A stretch of 64,000 bases of DNA from an uncultured Eubacteriales bacterium (GCA_902777335.1 CACYTF010000007.1:95739-159738), one strand, 5' to 3'; shown: positions 15,570-25,213, numbered from the stretch's first letter. Notes: generated from the letters alone by a model not told the origin. Translations and numbers: made by a program.

Positions 15570-15603
15570 ATGCCTCCGGCGGCCCAAAGCTGTCCGGAGG
15601 CAT
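15570..15603 (+). terminator. hairpin after ispDF
   Basis: ATGCCTCCGG (15570-15579) pairs perfectly with CCGGAGGCAT (15594-15603) around 14 nt. The downstream sequence is not T-rich, so efficiency is uncertain. Confidence 0.5.
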
Positions 15604-15633
15604 TGACCATCCGGGGCGATTGCGAAAAAGGGC

Positions 15634-15662
15634 TTGCATTTCCGGACGAAATGATATATAAT
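15634..15662 (+). promoter_or_regulatory. promoter of the ctsR operon
   Basis: TTGCAT (15634-15639) and TATAAT (15657-15662) are spaced by 17 bp, immediately followed by the CtsR operator. Confidence 0.75.
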
Positions 15663-15679
15663 AGTCAAAGATGGTCAAT
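15663..15679 (+). promoter_or_regulatory. CtsR operator
   Basis: AGTCAAA-GAT-GGTCAAT is a direct heptad repeat with a 3-nt spacer matching the CtsR consensus (RGTCAAANANRGTCAAA) at all but the last base. It covers the transcription start, so bound CtsR would block the promoter: autoregulation of ctsR-mcsA-mcsB-clpC. Confidence 0.85.
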
Positions 15680-15693
15680 AGAAGGTGATTGTC

Positions 15694-16176
15694 ATGGCAC
15701 AGCTCAGCGACAGCATTGAGCATTTTATCAAGGATCTGATGCACGAAGACGCCCATGTGGAGCTGCGTCGGAATGAACTGGCCCAGCACTTCGGCTGCGC
15801 GCCGTCGCAGATCAACTACGTGCTGGCCACGCGCTTCTCGGTGGATCACGGCTATATCATCGAATCCAGGCGCGGCGGCGGCGGCTACGTGCGCATCGTG
15901 CGGATGCAGAGCGGGGGACAGTCCAATCTGCTGGACATGCTGCTGAACCGGGTGGGCAACTCGGTGGACGAGGAGACGGCCAACGCGATCATCTCCAACC
16001 TGTTCGAGCGCAAGATGGTCAGCGGGCGCGAGGCCGCGCTGATGCGCGCCGCCGTATCCCGCAACGCTCTGGCGCTGCCGGTGAGCGCGAAGGACGTGCT
16101 CCGCGCGGCGGTGTTCCGGAATATGCTGGTTCAGGTGTTCAGAAACGTAGAGGAGGCAAATCATGATGATGTGTGA
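15694..16176 (+). CDS. ctsR: transcriptional repressor CtsR
   Basis: The 160-residue protein has the CtsR winged helix-turn-helix (IEHFIKDLM through FGCAPSQINYVLATRF) and the glycine-rich wing SRRGGGGYVRIVR (about 59-71) that reads the operator. The C-terminal dimerisation and McsB-interaction domain follows. CtsR represses class III heat-shock genes until McsB-ClpCP removes it. The start at 15694 gives the family N-terminus; GAAGGTGA lies upstream. Its end overlaps the start of mcsA by 14 nt. Confidence 0.95.
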   Translation: MAQLSDSIEHFIKDLMHEDAHVELRRNELAQHFGCAPSQINYVLATRFSVDHGYIIESRRGGGGYVRIVRMQSGGQSNLLDMLLNRVGNSVDEETANAIISNLFERKMVSGREAALMRAAVSRNALALPVSAKDVLRAAVFRNMLVQVFRNVEEANHDDV

Positions 16177-16756
16177 GGATTGCGGCATTCGCCCCGCGAA
16201 GTTCCACCTGATGACCATCATCAATGGCGATCGCGTGGAGCGCAACCTGTGTCCGGGCTGCATGGCCAGGCACCAGAAGCAGATTCCCGGATTTGACTTT
16301 TCAAACCTGGCGGGCATACTGAACAGCATCCTCGAGGACAGCAAGGCCGCCGAGCAGGAGGGCCAGGAGGCGGAGCTGGAGGGCTACGTGTGCGACCAGT
16401 GCGGCATGACCTATCTGGAGTTCCAGAAATGCGGCATGCTGGGCTGCGCCAACTGCTATCAGGCGTTCAAGACGCCGCTGACGGCGCTTTTGCAGCGGGT
16501 GCACGGCAACACCCAGCACGCGGGCAGGATCCCCGGCGGCGTGCACAACGGCACGTCGATCCGCATGAACATCGACCGGCTGAAGCAGAAGCTGCAAAAG
16601 GCCGTCGCCGATGAGGAATACGAACAGGCCGCCCGTCTGCGCGACGCCATACGGGCGCTGATTCTGCAGCTGGACCGCAAGGATACGGACATCAAGGTCA
16701 GGCCGCAGGAGCGGCTGAACGCCGAGGACGAAGGGGAGATGAACGAACATGTATGA
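16163..16756 (+). CDS. mcsA: McsA, activator of protein arginine kinase
   Basis: The 197-residue protein has the zinc-binding cysteine pairs of McsA: CEDC (4-7) with CPGC (about 31-34), then CDQC (about 76-79) with CANC (about 93-96). A C-terminal UVR motif (LQKAVADEEYEQAARLRDAI) completes the family plan. McsA binds and activates McsB and bridges it to ClpC. It overlaps ctsR upstream and mcsB downstream (8 nt), giving tight translational coupling. Confidence 0.93.
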   Translation: MMMCEDCGIRPAKFHLMTIINGDRVERNLCPGCMARHQKQIPGFDFSNLAGILNSILEDSKAAEQEGQEAELEGYVCDQCGMTYLEFQKCGMLGCANCYQAFKTPLTALLQRVHGNTQHAGRIPGGVHNGTSIRMNIDRLKQKLQKAVADEEYEQAARLRDAIRALILQLDRKDTDIKVRPQERLNAEDEGEMNEHV

Positions 16757-17774
16757 ATACGTGCTTGCGCCCGAGCAGGACGTGGTCATCTCCAGCCGCG
16801 TGCGCCTGTCCCGAAACTACGAGGATTTGCCCTTCTCGCCGAAGCTGACCCCGGAATACGCCGAGGAGGTCATCGAGCGCACGGCGGACGCCGTGTTCAA
16901 GACGGAGAACGGCGCGGCGTTCACGCTGCTGCGCATGGGCGAGCTGGAGGAGGACGCCCGCTCCCGGCTGGTGGAGCACCACCTGATCAGCTACGACCTG
17001 TTGAAGTTCGTCAACCGCTCCGCCGCGATGGTGTCGTCGGCGGGCACGGTCACGGTCATGCTGAACGAGGAGGACCACGTGCGCTTCCAGGGCCTGCTGC
17101 CGGGGCTTCAGCTGGAGCGCTCGGCGGAGATGGCGCTGAAGCTGGACGAGGCGCTCAGCGAGCGCTATCCCTTCGCCTTCGACCCGCAGTTGGGCTTTCT
17201 GACGGCCTGCCCCGCCAACACGGGCACGGGCCTGCGCGCCAGCGTGATACTGCACCTGCCGGCCATATCCGGCGGCGGCCAGATGGGCGCGGTGATGCAG
17301 ACCATCGCCAAGCTGGGGCTCACGATCCGCGGGCTGTACGGCGAGGGCAGCGAGGCCCAGGGCAATCTTTACCAGCTCTCCAACCAGGCCACCCTGGGCC
17401 GCAGCGAGGAGGACGTGATCCGCGCGCTCTCCGCGGCCTCCAGCCAGATCGTCGAGCACGAGCGCGGCATGCGCGAGGAGATCGAGAAGCGCGACATGCT
17501 CCAGCTGCAGGATAGGCTGATGCGCTCCTGGGGAGAATTGATGTATGCGCGGCTGATGACCACCAAGGAGTTCATGCGCCGCTATTCGGACATACGGTAC
17601 GCCGCCAGCATGGGCTATCTGCACGCGCCGCTGCCGGGCCTGGATTCGCTGATGATGGACGTGCAGCCGGGCTCGCTGGGGGTCCGCGCGGGCAAACTGA
17701 TCAGCCCCAGGGAATCGGAGATCCTGCGCGCGAAGACGCTGCGGGAGGAGCTTCAGAAGCTGGTGGCCGAGTAA
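16749..17774 (+). CDS. mcsB: protein arginine kinase McsB
   Basis: The 341-residue protein matches the guanido-kinase fold: VVISSRVRLSRN (about 12-23) at the nucleotide site, FLTACPANTGTGLRAS (about 151-166) with the reactive Cys, and the LxRSEEDVI segment downstream. McsB phosphorylates arginines, marking proteins for ClpCP, and inactivates CtsR. Length agrees with the family (about 350-360), with a slightly short C-terminal part. It sits 34 bp ahead of clpC. Confidence 0.94.
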   Translation: MYEYVLAPEQDVVISSRVRLSRNYEDLPFSPKLTPEYAEEVIERTADAVFKTENGAAFTLLRMGELEEDARSRLVEHHLISYDLLKFVNRSAAMVSSAGTVTVMLNEEDHVRFQGLLPGLQLERSAEMALKLDEALSERYPFAFDPQLGFLTACPANTGTGLRASVILHLPAISGGGQMGAVMQTIAKLGLTIRGLYGEGSEAQGNLYQLSNQATLGRSEEDVIRALSAASSQIVEHERGMREEIEKRDMLQLQDRLMRSWGELMYARLMTTKEFMRRYSDIRYAASMGYLHAPLPGLDSLMMDVQPGSLGVRAGKLISPRESEILRAKTLREELQKLVAE

Positions 17775-17808
17775 AACCGTTCCCACATCGCCAGATCGGA
17801 GGAAATCG

Positions 17809-20274
17809 ATGGCATATTTCGCGAAATTCACTGAGCGCGGACAGCGCGCGCTGATCGCCGCGCAGCGTGAGGCGGCACAGCTGGGGCGCACCTACGTGGG
17901 CACCGAGCACCTGCTGCTGGGCGTGCTGACGGAGCCCGGCGGCGCGGTATCGGTGCTGCGGGGCATCACGCTGGACGCCGTTCGCGCCGAGGTCATACAG
18001 ATATTGGGCCGCGGCGACGACAACGTGCAGGGCAAGCAGATGGTCCTGACGCCCAGAACCAAAAAGGTGATCGAGCAGAGCATGCGCGAGGCCCGGGACC
18101 TGAAGCAGAACTACGTGAGCACCGAGCATTTGCTGCTGGCGCTGATGCGCGAGCGCGAGGGCGTGGCCGCCCACGTGCTCATCAAGATGGGCATGGACCT
18201 GTCCAAGGCCCGGGACGAGCTGCTTCGGATACTCACCGGCGCGGAGGACGACGTCCCCGGCGCCCAGGAGAGCGCGGCCGCCGATACGCCCATACTCAAC
18301 CAGTTTTCCCGGGACCTGACCGCGGGGGCGCGCCACGGCGAGCTGGACCCGGTGGTGGGCCGCGAAAGCGAGATCGAGCGCATCGTGCAGATACTCTCCC
18401 GCCGCCGGAAGAACAACCCGGTGCTGATCGGCGAGCCCGGCGTCGGCAAGTCCGCCATCGTGGAGGGGCTGTCCCAGCTGATCGTGGAGGGCAACATCCC
18501 CGAGGTGCTCCGGGGCAAGCGCGTGGTGTCGCTGGACCTGGCCAGCATGCTGGCGGGGGCCAAGTACCGCGGCGAGTTCGAGGAGCGCCTGAAGAGCGCC
18601 ATGGCCGAGATCAAGAAGGCCGGCAACGTGGTCCTGTTCATCGACGAGCTGCACACCATATGCGGCGCGGGCGCGTCCGAGGGCGCGATCGACGCGGCCA
18701 ACATACTCAAGCCCGCGCTGGCCCGGGGCGAGATGCAGTGCATCGGCGCGACCACGCTGAACGAGTACCACAAGCACATCGAGAAGGACGCCGCCCTGGA
18801 GCGCCGCTTCCAGCCCGTCACGGTGGGCGAGCCCACCCGGGAGGAGTCTGTGGAGATTCTGAAGGGCCTGCGGGACCGCTACGAGGCCCACCACCGCGTG
18901 CGCATCACCGACGAGGCCATCGTCGCGGCGGTGTACATGTCGGACAGGTACATCTCCGACCGGTCGCTGCCGGACAAGGCCATCGACCTGATCGACGAGG
19001 CGGCCTCCCGCGTGCGCATCAAGGCCTTCACCGCGCCGCCGGACATGAAGCAGCAGCAGGAGCGCCTGGAGGCGCTGAACAAGGAGACCGAGGAGGCCGT
19101 GGCCCACGAGGACTTCGAGAAGGCCGCCCACCTGCGCGACCGGAAGAAGGCGCTGCAGAACGAGATGGCCCGCCGCCGCACCGAGTGGGAGCACAGCCGC
19201 AACAGCCGGGTGGAGCTGGTGGGCGAGGAGGAGGTGGCGCAGATCGTCTGCGCGTGGACGGGCATCCCCGTGTCCCGCATCACCGAGGACGAGTCCAGCC
19301 GCCTGGTGAACCTGGAGGCGATACTGCACGAGCGCGTGATCGGCCAGGACGAGGCCGTCACCTCCGTCGCCCGGGCGATCCGCAGGGCGCGCGCCGGGCT
19401 GAAGGACCCGAACCGCCCCATCGGCTCCTTCGTGTTCCTGGGGCCCACCGGCGTGGGCAAGACCGAGCTGTGCAAGGCGCTGGCCCAGGCGCTGTTCGGC
19501 GACGAGGACAGCATGATCCGCATCGACATGTCCGAGTACATGGAGAAGCACTCCGTGTCGCGGATGATCGGCTCGCCCCCCGGCTACGTCGGCCACGAGG
19601 AGGGCGGACAGCTGACGGAAAAGGTGCGCCGCAAGCCCTACGCCGTCATCCTTCTGGACGAGGTGGAAAAAGCCCACCCCGACGTGTTCAACATACTGCT
19701 GCAGATCATGGAGGACGGGCGGCTGACCGACGGCCAGGGCCGCGTGGTGGACTTCAAGAACACCGTGATCGTCATGACCAGCAACGCCGGCGCCCACGCG
19801 CTGAAGAAGCAGCGCAGCCTGGGCTTCGGCGGCTCGGAGGACAAGGCCAAGTCCTACGAAACCATGAAGGAGAACATCATGGGCGAGGTCAAGAGCATCT
19901 TCCGGCCCGAGTTTTTAAACCGCGTGGACGAGATCATCGTGTTCCACGCGCTGGAGCAGCCGGAGATCGACGCCATCGCCCGGCTCCTGCTGAAGCAGGT
20001 CTGTTCTCGGCTGTCCGAGCGCGGCATAGAGCTGGAGGTCACGGAACCGGCGCTCAACCTGATCAGCCGCGCCGGCTACGACCTGCAGTACGGCGCGCGC
20101 CCGCTGCGCCGCGCCATACAGCGCATGGTGGAGGACGCCCTCAGCGAGGAGATACTGCTGGGCAAAATCCGCCTGGGCGACCGCGTGCGCGTGACGGCAG
20201 AGGACGACAGGCTGGCGTTCGTGCCCGAGCGGGAGCGCGAGCTGGTCGGCGCGGGTCAGTTGAACAGCGATTGA
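17809..20274 (+). CDS. clpC: AAA+ unfoldase ClpC
   Basis: The 821-residue protein has two N-terminal Clp repeats ([14 protein letters not shown] and [13 protein letters not shown]), AAA-1 with Walker A GEPGVGKS (about 208-215), a middle domain with a UVR-like [13 protein letters not shown] (about 430), and AAA-2 with GPTGVGKT (about 545-552). A VGF/LGF-type ClpP loop is suggested by [10 protein letters not shown] (about 664-673). ClpC feeds phospho-arginine-tagged and other substrates to ClpP. GGAGG precedes the ATG. The 3' end overlaps the convergent PBP gene by 19 nt, leaving no space for a separate terminator. Confidence 0.96.
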   Translation: MAYFAKFTERGQRALIAAQREAAQLGRTYVGTEHLLLGVLTEPGGAVSVLRGITLDAVRAEVIQILGRGDDNVQGKQMVLTPRTKKVIEQSMREARDLKQNYVSTEHLLLALMREREGVAAHVLIKMGMDLSKARDELLRILTGAEDDVPGAQESAAADTPILNQFSRDLTAGARHGELDPVVGRESEIERIVQILSRRRKNNPVLIGEPGVGKSAIVEGLSQLIVEGNIPEVLRGKRVVSLDLASMLAGAKYRGEFEERLKSAMAEIKKAGNVVLFIDELHTICGAGASEGAIDAANILKPALARGEMQCIGATTLNEYHKHIEKDAALERRFQPVTVGEPTREESVEILKGLRDRYEAHHRVRITDEAIVAAVYMSDRYISDRSLPDKAIDLIDEAASRVRIKAFTAPPDMKQQQERLEALNKETEEAVAHEDFEKAAHLRDRKKALQNEMARRRTEWEHSRNSRVELVGEEEVAQIVCAWTGIPVSRITEDESSRLVNLEAILHERVIGQDEAVTSVARAIRRARAGLKDPNRPIGSFVFLGPTGVGKTELCKALAQALFGDEDSMIRIDMSEYMEKHSVSRMIGSPPGYVGHEEGGQLTEKVRRKPYAVILLDEVEKAHPDVFNILLQIMEDGRLTDGQGRVVDFKNTVIVMTSNAGAHALKKQRSLGFGGSEDKAKSYETMKENIMGEVKSIFRPEFLNRVDEIIVFHALEQPEIDAIARLLLKQVCSRLSERGIELEVTEPALNLISRAGYDLQYGARPLRRAIQRMVEDALSEEILLGKIRLGDRVRVTAEDDRLAFVPERERELVGAGQLNSD

Positions 20275-22640
20275 TCCCATTGGGTCTCCACTTCCGTGGG
20301 CGTCGGTGTGGCTTCGGCCGCGCCGACGCCCATGATTGCGTTCAGGAGCCCGCCGGGGGCGTATCGGACCGCCTCGCTGAGGGGGCCCGCGATCAGTTCG
20401 CCGCTCTCCCGGGCGAGCCGGTTCCGGGGCAGCAGCCGGTACTCGGCGATCTGCGACAGGTCATGGCCGGTGTCGGCATAGCGCACCTCGCGCCCTTCTT
20501 CGCCCCAGAGCACGGCCAGCTCCGCGCTCTGGCCGTTCGCCGTTCGGGTGAGCACGTATTCGTCGCGGGCCGACTGAACGGTGAAGGCCACGACGGGCGT
20601 CTCGCCGGGGCCCGTGAGGAGCCGGAAATCCCGGGCCGGCGCCGGCGCGGTCCACAGCTCCGAAAAGCGCTGCGGCAGGTCGTAGGGGTGGAACAGCTCG
20701 GCGAGCGTGTACGCCCGGGGCGTCTTCTCCGTGCTCAGCAGCGCCTCGCCCTCCTCGGCCAGCGCGTAGCCGTCCAGCAGCGCCAGCCTTACGCCCGAGG
20801 GGCGTGCAAAGTCGCGCCTGCCGAGCTTTGACGAAACGGCCTTCAGAAAGCTTGCGCACATCCGCGCGGGGTACCCGCTGCCGCCCTCGGAGGCCGGCAT
20901 GGCGTGGGCCGCGTCCGGGTTGTCAAAGCCCATCCACACACTGACGGCGGTCTCGGGCGTATAGGCGACGGTCCACACGTCCCGTGTGCCGCCTGTGCGC
21001 TCCGACACGGTGCCCGTCTTTCCGGCCACCGGGAAGCCGCAGGCCGAGAGCGCCTTCGCGCTGCCCTTGGTGGCGGCGGTCTTCAGCATATCGGTGATCA
21101 TGTAGGCCGTCTCCGGGCTGACGGCCCGGGCGTCATCCGCCGCATAGCGGTACAGCACCCGCCCGTCGGCGTCCTCGATGCGGCGTATGGCATGGGGCGT
21201 CACGCGGCTCCCGCCGTTCGCCAGCGCGCAGTAGGCCGCGCCCAGCTGGCTGGGGGACACGCCGTAGGTCAGCGACCCCAGGGCCATGGACAGGTTCACG
21301 TCCTCGGCGGCCAGCGGTATCCCGAACCGCCGGGCGTAGTTTCTGAGGGCGGACGTGCCCATGCTGTCGGCCAGCGCCACCGTGGCGATGTTCAGCGAGC
21401 GGGACAGTGCCTCCCGAAGCGTCACCCGGCCGTAGCTGGCCCCGCCGGCGTTGCCCGGCGCGTAGCCGTCCGCGAATACCCGGGGCGTGTCGTCCACCGT
21501 GGAGGTGGGCACGTAGCCGTAGGCGTCGATGGCCGCGGCGTAGGTCGATACCGGCTTGAAGGCGGATCCGGGCTGACGCATGGCCTGGGTGGCCCGGTTC
21601 AGGCCCCGCATGACGTCGTACCGCCTGCCGCCGACCATGGCCGTAAGCTCGCCCGTTTCGCAGTTCAGCGCCACCAGCGCCGCCTGCACCGGCGTGCCGT
21701 CCTCCGCGTCCGCGGGGAAGGCGGCCTCCCGCTCGAACAGCGCCTCGGCCGCCGCCTGCATCGCGCCGTCAAAGCCGGTGTAGATGGCGTACCCGCCGGA
21801 GATGATCTCGTCGGCGGACAATCCGAGCCGCTGGGCCGCCTCGTCGAGCACGCCGTCCATGTACCAGGCGTATTTGCCGCTCTCATCCTCCGCCAGCGCC
21901 AGCCGGAGCGGCTCGGAGGCGGCGCTGTCGCGCTGGTTCTCTGTGATCATGCCGTTTTCCGCCATCGTGCGCAGGATCTGGTTGCGCCGGGAGACGGATC
22001 TTTCCGAGTTCAGGTGCGGCGCGTAGCCCGAGGGCGATTTGATGACCCCGGCCAGCAGCGCGCCTTCTGAAAGCGACAGCTGGGAGGCGTGCTTGCTGAA
22101 GTAGACGTTGGACGCGGCTTCGATGCCGTAGGCCCCGTGGCCGAAGTAGACGGTGTTCAGATAGGCCTCCAGGATCTGGTTTTTGTCCAGCGCCTTCTCT
22201 AACTTCAGGGCCAGCACGATCTCCTGGGCCTTTCGCGACAGCGTCTTCGTCTGGCTCAGGTGGGTCAGCTTGATCAGCTGCTGGGTGATCGTCGAACCGC
22301 CCTGGGCGTAGCTGAGCGTGCTTATATCCTTCCACAGCGCGCCCAGCAGCCGGTGCACGTCCACGCCGTGGTGGCGGTAGAACCGGAGGTCCTCTGCGGC
22401 GATGAACGCGTTTTGCACGTCCTGGGGCACTTCATTAAGGCCGATCCACACCCGGCGCTCCCCGCCCTGCAGCGCGCCCACCTGATTCCCGCCGGCGTCA
22501 TAGACCATCGTGGTCACCGGCGGGTTGGTGACCTTCGACAGATCGAGCTTTTTCCAGTGGGGAATGTCGAGCCGCCACAGCGCGATCGCCGCGATGAGCA
22601 GCAGAGCGACGCCGGCCCCCGCCAGCCATTTCCTTCTCAT
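20256..22640 (-). CDS. class A penicillin-binding protein (PBP1A type)
   Basis: The 794-residue protein has a short cytoplasmic N-terminus, one membrane anchor (about 6-22), a glycosyltransferase domain with AAEDLRFYRHHGVD (catalytic Glu 83) and QGGSTITQQLIK (about 113-124), and a transpeptidase domain. The latter has SAFK (about 355), SRSLN (about 413) and KTGT (about 545). It polymerises and crosslinks peptidoglycan outside the membrane. The C-terminal ~170 residues after the transpeptidase are a non-conserved extension ending in a Thr/Pro stretch. It diverges from an FtsH-like gene and converges with clpC. Confidence 0.93.
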   Translation of the reverse strand: MRRKWLAGAGVALLLIAAIALWRLDIPHWKKLDLSKVTNPPVTTMVYDAGGNQVGALQGGERRVWIGLNEVPQDVQNAFIAAEDLRFYRHHGVDVHRLLGALWKDISTLSYAQGGSTITQQLIKLTHLSQTKTLSRKAQEIVLALKLEKALDKNQILEAYLNTVYFGHGAYGIEAASNVYFSKHASQLSLSEGALLAGVIKSPSGYAPHLNSERSVSRRNQILRTMAENGMITENQRDSAASEPLRLALAEDESGKYAWYMDGVLDEAAQRLGLSADEIISGGYAIYTGFDGAMQAAAEALFEREAAFPADAEDGTPVQAALVALNCETGELTAMVGGRRYDVMRGLNRATQAMRQPGSAFKPVSTYAAAIDAYGYVPTSTVDDTPRVFADGYAPGNAGGASYGRVTLREALSRSLNIATVALADSMGTSALRNYARRFGIPLAAEDVNLSMALGSLTYGVSPSQLGAAYCALANGGSRVTPHAIRRIEDADGRVLYRYAADDARAVSPETAYMITDMLKTAATKGSAKALSACGFPVAGKTGTVSERTGGTRDVWTVAYTPETAVSVWMGFDNPDAAHAMPASEGGSGYPARMCASFLKAVSSKLGRRDFARPSGVRLALLDGYALAEEGEALLSTEKTPRAYTLAELFHPYDLPQRFSELWTAPAPARDFRLLTGPGETPVVAFTVQSARDEYVLTRTANGQSAELAVLWGEEGREVRYADTGHDLSQIAEYRLLPRNRLARESGELIAGPLSEAVRYAPGGLLNAIMGVGAAEATPTPTEVETQWDQSLFN

Positions 22641-22810
22641 GACGCAAATCCCATCCTTCGCCGGGCATAAGCCCGTTTGTACAAAGGTTTCCCATTTGCG
22701 CCGAAAATAGACATGGATGCCAGAAGTTGTTCATGGACATTTCGGCATACGGGCGTTACAATATCCATGGTTGTACGTTGCATGTACGATCACGGACGAG
22801 GTGATGCCCA

Positions 22811-24364
22811 TTGAAGCGATTGTATCAGGCGTTGACGATGCTGACGGCGGCGGCCGCGCTGGCGGCGCTTGCGCTGTCCTTTACGCTGGGCAGCGGCCCG
22901 CGGGCGCAGAGCGCGGTGTCGCAGGCGCTGATCTTCACGGCCCTGGCCGGGTTCGTCGCCCTCGCGCTTCTGCGCGGGCCGCGGGAGCGGGCGGAGGCCG
23001 TCGGCGTGTCGCGCCGCGCGGGCAAATCCCAGCCGCCGCTGCCGAAGTGCGATTTCACCCGCGTCGCCGCCAACGACGAGGCGCTTCAAAGCCTGAAGGA
23101 GCTGCGCGACTACCTGCGGCACCCGGAGAAGTACAGGCGCTACGGCGCGCGGATGCCCGCGGGGGTTCTGCTGTACGGGCCGCCGGGCACCGGCAAGACG
23201 CTGATGGCCAAGGCGCTGGCCGGGGAGGCGGGCGTGCCCTTCTTCGCGCTGTCCGGCTCGGATTTTGTCGAGAAGTACGTGGGCGTCGGGGCCAGCCGCG
23301 TGCGCGAGCTGTTCAAAAAGGCGCGCAAGGCCGGCAAGTGCGTGATATTCATCGACGAGATCGACGCGCTGGGCAAGCGGCGGGACGACATGTCCTCCGA
23401 CGAGCGCGACCAGACGCTGAACGCGCTGCTCAGCGAGATGTCCGGCTTCTACACCGGCGACGGGGTGATCGTCATCGCGGCGACCAACCGCATCGACGCG
23501 CTGGACCCGGCGCTGCTGCGCCCCGGGCGCTTCGACCGTCAGATCGAGGTGGGCCTGCCCGGGCGCGCCCAGCGGCTGAGCATACTGAAGCTGCACAGCC
23601 GGAACAAGCCGCTGGAGGCGGGGGTGGACCTGGAGGAGCTGGCCGCGCAGACCGTCAGCATGTCCGGCGCGTCGCTGGAAAACCTTCTGAACGAGGCGGC
23701 CCTGGCCGCCGCAGTCCGCGACGCCGGCGCCATCGGCCGAAGCGATCTGCAGGCCGCCTTCTACAAGACCGTGGCCGGCGCGGACCGGCCCATCACGGCC
23801 ACCGACGGCGAGCGCCGCATCATCGCCACCCACGAGGCGGGGCACGCGCTGGCCAGCCGCCTGCTGATGCCGGAGAACCGCCTGGCCCGGGTGAGCATAC
23901 TGCCCTCGGGGCGGGGCGCGGCGGGCTACAACCTGAGCATCCCCGCAGAGCGGGTCATGGTGGACAAAAACCAGCTGGAAAACCAGATCTGTGTGCTGCT
24001 GGCGGGCCGCGCCGCGGAGCAGATCACCTTCGGCGACGGCGCGCTGACCGCCGGGGCCTCCAGCGACCTGGCCCGCGCCGCGGAGCTTGCGTCGCTGATG
24101 GTCAACGAGCTGGGCATGGCGGGGGAGCCCGCGGTGTCGCTGAAGGCGCTCGCCCGCAGCTGCGGCGGCGTCAGCGGCGCGGCGGAGGCCTGCAAGGCGC
24201 TTCTGGCGCAGCAGTACGCCCGCGTCGCCGGGCTGCTCGGCGAACAGGCCGAGGCCCTGCGCGCGCTGGCCGGGGCGCTGACCCAGGCCGAATCGCTGGA
24301 GGGCGGCCGGGCCGTCGAAATCATCGACGCCCACCTGTCGAACGAAAGACAGAAACCGGCATAA
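22811..24364 (+). CDS. compact FtsH-like AAA+ zinc metalloprotease
   Basis: The 517-residue protein has two N-terminal membrane segments (about 8-27 and 36-54) separated by only about ten residues, so the extracytoplasmic domain of canonical FtsH (about 640 residues) is missing. AAA features are intact: GPPGTGKT (123-130), pore loop YVGVGASR (156-163), FIDEIDAL (180-187) and LLRPGRFDRQIEV. The zinc motif HEAGH (341-345) and the distal GASSDLARA acidic ligand are present. It should degrade membrane or cytosolic proteins. The TTG start at 22811 has GAGGTG 6-12 nt before it. It lies 67 bp upstream of spoIIAA, suggesting a sporulation role (inference). Confidence 0.85.
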   Translation: MKRLYQALTMLTAAAALAALALSFTLGSGPRAQSAVSQALIFTALAGFVALALLRGPRERAEAVGVSRRAGKSQPPLPKCDFTRVAANDEALQSLKELRDYLRHPEKYRRYGARMPAGVLLYGPPGTGKTLMAKALAGEAGVPFFALSGSDFVEKYVGVGASRVRELFKKARKAGKCVIFIDEIDALGKRRDDMSSDERDQTLNALLSEMSGFYTGDGVIVIAATNRIDALDPALLRPGRFDRQIEVGLPGRAQRLSILKLHSRNKPLEAGVDLEELAAQTVSMSGASLENLLNEAALAAAVRDAGAIGRSDLQAAFYKTVAGADRPITATDGERRIIATHEAGHALASRLLMPENRLARVSILPSGRGAAGYNLSIPAERVMVDKNQLENQICVLLAGRAAEQITFGDGALTAGASSDLARAAELASLMVNELGMAGEPAVSLKALARSCGGVSGAAEACKALLAQQYARVAGLLGEQAEALRALAGALTQAESLEGGRAVEIIDAHLSNERQKPA

Positions 24365-24380
24365 GCAGACGCCAATCCCC

Positions 24381-24410
24381 AAAGGAAAAATGGACAACGG
24401 CATGGAATCA
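24381..24410 (+). promoter_or_regulatory. candidate sigma-H promoter of spoIIA
   Basis: AAAGGAAAA (24381-24389), 12 bp, then ATGGAATCA (24402-24410) fits the sigma-H consensus RnAGGAwWW-N11-12-RnnGAATww with one mismatch. The B. subtilis spoIIA operon is sigma-H dependent. Confidence 0.65.
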
Positions 24411-24431
24411 TACCCCGGAAAGGGTGATTCC

Positions 24432-24737
24432 ATGCTGTTTTATGAGAAGAAGCGGGACGCGCTGATCGTGAGGCTGACCGGCGAGCTGGACCACAGCTGC
24501 GCCGTCAAGCTGCGGGACCAGCTGGACGCACTGATCCGGGAGACGGGCACGCGCAGGCTCGTATTCGACCTGAGCGGCCTGGAGTTCATGGACAGCAGCG
24601 GCGTGGGGCTGATCATCGGCCGGTACAAGCTGATGCACCGAAGGGGCGGCAGCGTCGCCGTCTACGGCTACGACGCGCGCATGGACAAGGTCTTTCGCAT
24701 GTCCGGGCTGTACCGGATCGTGGAGCGCCTCGCGTGA
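24432..24737 (+). CDS. spoIIAA: anti-sigma F factor antagonist SpoIIAA
   Basis: The 101-residue STAS-domain protein carries the phosphorylation site motif FMDSSGVGLIIGRY with Ser at 55/56, as in SpoIIAA. Unphosphorylated SpoIIAA displaces SpoIIAB from sigma-F in the forespore after SpoIIE action. The ATG at 24432 has AAAGGGTG upstream. Its stop overlaps an upstream in-frame GTG of spoIIAB; the likely spoIIAB start is 18 nt downstream. Confidence 0.95.
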   Translation: MLFYEKKRDALIVRLTGELDHSCAVKLRDQLDALIRETGTRRLVFDLSGLEFMDSSGVGLIIGRYKLMHRRGGSVAVYGYDARMDKVFRMSGLYRIVERLA

Positions 24738-24754
24738 CGGGAAAGGAGCGTAAA

Positions 24755-25213
24755 ATGGAATTCATCAATGAAATGCGGCTGGATTTTGAGGCGCTTCCCG
24801 AAAACGAGGCCTTCGCGCGCCTGGCCGTCAGCGGCTTTTTGCTGCCCCTGGACCCGACGATGGAGGAGCTGGCCGACGTGAAGACCGCCGTCTCCGAGGC
24901 GGTGACCAACGCCATCGTCCACGGCTACGCCGGGGGCCGGGGCACGGTGCGCCTGTTCGCGGGCTACACCGGCGGCGGTCAACTGCGGGTGGACGTGATC
25001 GACCGGGGCTGCGGCATCGCAGACGTCCAGAAGGCCAGGCAGCCCTTCTTCACCACGTCCAAGGGCGATCAGGAGCGCTCCGGCATGGGCTTTACGGTGA
25101 TGGAGAGCTTCATGGACGCCGTCGAGGTCGAGAGCGGCCCGGGGCAGGGGACCACGGTGCGGCTGACCAAGCAGCTCCACCCGCGGGACGAGGCCGTCCC
25201 GCGGCGCGCTTGA
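24755..25213 (+). CDS. spoIIAB: anti-sigma F factor and kinase SpoIIAB
   Basis: The 152-residue GHKL-fold protein has the N-box SEAVTNAIVHGY (about 46-57), G1 box DRGCGI (about 85-90) and GMGFTVMESFMD G2 segment. It binds and inhibits sigma-F with ATP and phosphorylates SpoIIAA. The ATG at 24755 is placed by AAAGGAG seven to eight bases upstream, and a GTG at 24734 is less likely. The TGA overlaps the TTG of sigF. Confidence 0.95.
   Translation: MEFINEMRLDFEALPENEAFARLAVSGFLLPLDPTMEELADVKTAVSEAVTNAIVHGYAGGRGTVRLFAGYTGGGQLRVDVIDRGCGIADVQKARQPFFTTSKGDQERSGMGFTVMESFMDAVEVESGPGQGTTVRLTKQLHPRDEAVPRRA

Noticed and set aside
17701..19797. 698-codon minus-strand frame opposite clpC
   Set aside because: Composition (His, Leu, Gly, Arg) is that of an antisense shadow; clpC is unambiguous.
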